Below are positions 23,770-24,918 of a DNA stretch of 24,918 nucleotides, piece by piece. A model generated the notes under the pieces. The model did not search any database. It was given only the letters and a program-made list of their open reading frames with translations, and was not told where the DNA came from. Each line of letters begins with the position of its first letter. Within the stretch, counting starts at the first letter, position 1. A program made the translations under genes and the position numbers. The stretch is taken from assembly GCA_027451265.1 (NCBI GenBank), contig DAIDJT010000008.1:1-24918 (forward strand), given 5' to 3'. Source of the DNA: Bacteroidales bacterium (GTDB lineage: Bacteria > Bacteroidota > Bacteroidia > Bacteroidales > VadinHA17).

Positions 23770-24579
23770 TTATTTTTGGACGTACCTTACCAGCATATCC
23801 ATGAGTGATATTGAGGAATCTTCCATCTGGTTGGAGATACTGTCAATTTTTGAGAGGATATAGTTATAGAAAACCTGCAGGATAATTGCAACAACAAGGC
23901 CGAACACCGTGGTTATAAGGGCCACCTTGATACCGCCGGCGACGATGGTTGCTGACACTGTTCCAGCCTGTTCGATGGCGTCAAATGCCTGGATCATCCC
24001 GATAACCGTTCCAAGGAACCCGAGCATGGGAGCCAGTGCTATAAAGAGAGAAATCCATGACAGGTTCTTTTCAAGCAAACCGGCCTGTAGACCGCCGTAT
24101 GATACAATTGCCTTTTCTGCCATCTCAGGTCCTTCATGAGCCCTGTCAAGACCCTGGTAGAAGATGCTTGCCACAGGTCCCCTGGTGTTACGGCAGATTT
24201 CTTTTGCTGAGTCAAGGCCTTCTTCCTTGAGTGACTTCTCAAGTTTTGCAAGCAGCTTGTCAGTGTTGGTGGTTGCCAGGTTGAGATACAGTATCCTTTC
24301 AATTGCGATTGCAAGGCCAAAGATCAGGCAGAGCAGGATTGATGACATAAACCCTGCACCTCCTTCAATAAACAGTCTCTTGATCTCCTTATGGAGTACT
24401 GTTTCTCCCTTGGCGGGGGTTGCAGCCTGGGTGTCAAGTTGCTGCGTTGTGGCAGCCTGGGTCTGGGCTGTTGTCTGTTGCGTTGTTGCAGTCTGGTCGG
24501 TCTGTGCCTGTGATGTCTGTGCCGTACCGATAAGCAGCAGGGCTGCAAATGCCATAAATACAAGAACTCTTTTCATCAT
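23770..24579 (-). CDS. exbB: MotA/TolQ/ExbB proton-channel protein with signal peptide
   Basis: A 269-residue channel subunit. It opens with a hydrophobic signal-like segment (about 1-26, ending SQAQ), then a Gln/Thr/Ala linker (about 27-58), then the ExbB core: segment 1 at about 70-95, the long cytoplasmic loop, and segments 2 and 3 (SLFIALAPMLGFLGTVIGMIQAFD and VAGGIKVALITTVFGLVVAIILQVF), which form the conserved channel signature. E. coli ExbB lacks the cleavable-looking N-terminus and Q/T linker. It heads the operon with a promoter at 24607-24637. A second ATG is adjacent, so the start is uncertain by one codon. Confidence 0.92.
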   Translation of the reverse strand: MMKRVLVFMAFAALLLIGTAQTSQAQTDQTATTQQTTAQTQAATTQQLDTQAATPAKGETVLHKEIKRLFIEGGAGFMSSILLCLIFGLAIAIERILYLNLATTNTDKLLAKLEKSLKEEGLDSAKEICRNTRGPVASIFYQGLDRAHEGPEMAEKAIVSYGGLQAGLLEKNLSWISLFIALAPMLGFLGTVIGMIQAFDAIEQAGTVSATIVAGGIKVALITTVFGLVVAIILQVFYNYILSKIDSISNQMEDSSISLMDMLVRYVQK

Positions 24580-24606
24580 GTCAGATTATTAATAGGAATA
24601 TTAGGA

Positions 24607-24637
24607 CAAAAATATAAAAAAATGGAAAGCGAACAAC
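24607..24637 (-). promoter_or_regulatory. Promoter of the exbB operon
   Basis: On the - strand: GTTG (24637-24634), a 19-bp spacer, then TATTTTTG (24614-24607), a perfect TAnnTTTG box. The leader would be about 20 nt before the ATG at 24579. Confidence 0.6.
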
Positions 24638-24713
24638 GGCGATTTGATTTTAATAAAAATTAAGGGTTTGCGGGGAGCTGTAAGACGGTGAGGAGAGGGG
24701 GAGGATTACCTGC

Positions 24714-24735
24714 GGTGATCCCCTTACGGGATACC
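24714..24735. other. Small hairpin flanked by TACCTGC repeats
   Basis: GGT-(G)-ATCCC, loop CCTTAC-type, then GGGATACC forms an 8-bp stem with one bulge. A 7-bp direct repeat TACCTGC lies at 24707-24713 and again at 24732-24738, the second copy running into the cloverleaf element. The stretch also recalls the variable arm of a tRNA-Ser, but no T arm can be formed, so it is at most a decayed remnant. Confidence 0.35.
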
Positions 24736-24736
24736 T

Positions 24737-24876
24737 GCAACTGACAATACAGGTATGCGCGGGGCGCATACTCTTCTGTTTTCATTGCTCCTCCTCGTGA
24801 GCTGGCTCCCTCGGCGGAGCACTGAAAAACAGAAGCCGTACTGCCTTGCGGCGGTACGGCCTGTATTGTCAGTTGC
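24737..24876. repeat. 140-nt cloverleaf inverted-repeat element beside tRNA-Ser
   Basis: A perfect 17-bp terminal inverted repeat (24737-24753 with 24860-24876, GCAACTGACAATACAGG and its complement) encloses three hairpins in close succession: HP1 24754-24770 (7 bp, loop GGG), HP2 24773-24835 (about 19 bp with one bulge and one mismatch, 24-nt loop) and HP3 24836-24859 (10 bp, loop TTGC, one wobble). Only two bases stay unpaired between the stems, giving a near-ideal four-way junction. The right end coincides with the last base of the tRNA-Ser gene. No ORF or target-site duplication is visible. It could be a mobile palindromic repeat, a structured RNA co-transcribed with tRNA-Ser, or an elaborate terminator. 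Confidence 0.8.
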
Positions 24877-24918
24877 GGAGAGAGGGGGATTCGAACCCCC
24901 GATACCCTTTAGGGGTAT
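24876..24918 (-). tRNA. tRNA-Ser, 3' half (runs off the window)
   Basis: On the - strand: long variable arm ATACCCCTAAAGGGTATC, T arm GGGGG-TTCGAAT-CCCCC, acceptor 3' strand TCTCTCC and discriminator G at 24876. The long variable arm plus G discriminator identify a serine tRNA. CCA is not fully encoded (CAA follows). The anticodon lies outside the window. Confidence 0.85.

Noticed and set aside
24690..24735. A second, degenerate tRNA-Ser 3' half
   Set aside because: The variable-arm-like hairpin is present and GGAGAG resembles the acceptor, but the T arm lacks TTCGA and cannot pair. Kept only as a possible remnant within the hairpin feature.
24737..24876. Retron msr/msd RNA
   Set aside because: The paired ends and inner hairpins recall one, but no reverse transcriptase is in the window and the neighbouring genes are an ExbB operon and a tRNA. 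It stays an alternative to test, not a call.

Overview
The window is a stretch of chromosome from a member of the Bacteroidota, most likely a Bacteroidales/Marinilabiliales-type organism. Evidence: gene orders typical of the phylum (TPR protein-secG, acpP-fabF-rnc-IPExxxVDY, ExbB-membrane protein-ExbD-ExbD), promoters of the Bacteroidetes sigma-ABfr type (TTTG, about 19 bp, TAnnTTTG; the copy before tRNA-Arg is perfect), and no consistent Shine-Dalgarno sequences. It is mostly housekeeping DNA. No phage, plasmid, insertion sequence, CRISPR array or defence locus is visible.

Layout. 1-3270 (+): 3' part of a TPR protein with a Glu/Pro repeat tract, secG, a terminator, groES-groEL, a terminator. 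3273-3367: heptanucleotide repeat island. 3411-6319: MATE exporter (+) converging on a CstA-type transporter (-). 6409-8225: lepA (+). 8247-8382: probable small-RNA unit (+). 8382-10692 (-): OmpR-type response regulator and its histidine kinase. 10862-10968: second probable small-RNA unit (+). 10967-13633 (-): acpP-fabF-rnc-IPExxxVDY-like operon. 13819-14388: purN (+). 14398-14542: second, larger heptanucleotide island. 14548-18500 (-): leuS coupled to an M23 metallopeptidase lipoprotein. 18602-18759: tRNA-Arg(CCG) with its own promoter and terminator. 18834-21942 (-): two overlapping paralogous APC amino-acid permeases. 22115-24637 (-): ExbB/TolQ, small membrane protein, two ExbD/TolR. 24737-24918: a 140-nt cloverleaf-shaped inverted-repeat element abutting the 3' end of a tRNA-Ser gene that runs off the window.

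Functional themes: protein folding and secretion (SecG, GroESL, LepA), fatty-acid synthesis (AcpP, FabF) with RNA processing (Rnc), purine synthesis (PurN), translation (LeuRS, two tRNAs), envelope work (M23 peptidase, ExbB/ExbD motor, MATE, two-component sensor) and uptake of carbon/amino-acid substrates (CstA, APC permeases).

The parts that ordinary genes do not explain are intergenic: the cloverleaf element beside tRNA-Ser, two small-RNA-like units that bracket the two-component system and share an 11-nt complementarity, and two heptanucleotide islands with the same forward-then-inverted design. These are the best candidates for undescribed biology here. All rest on sequence reading only.
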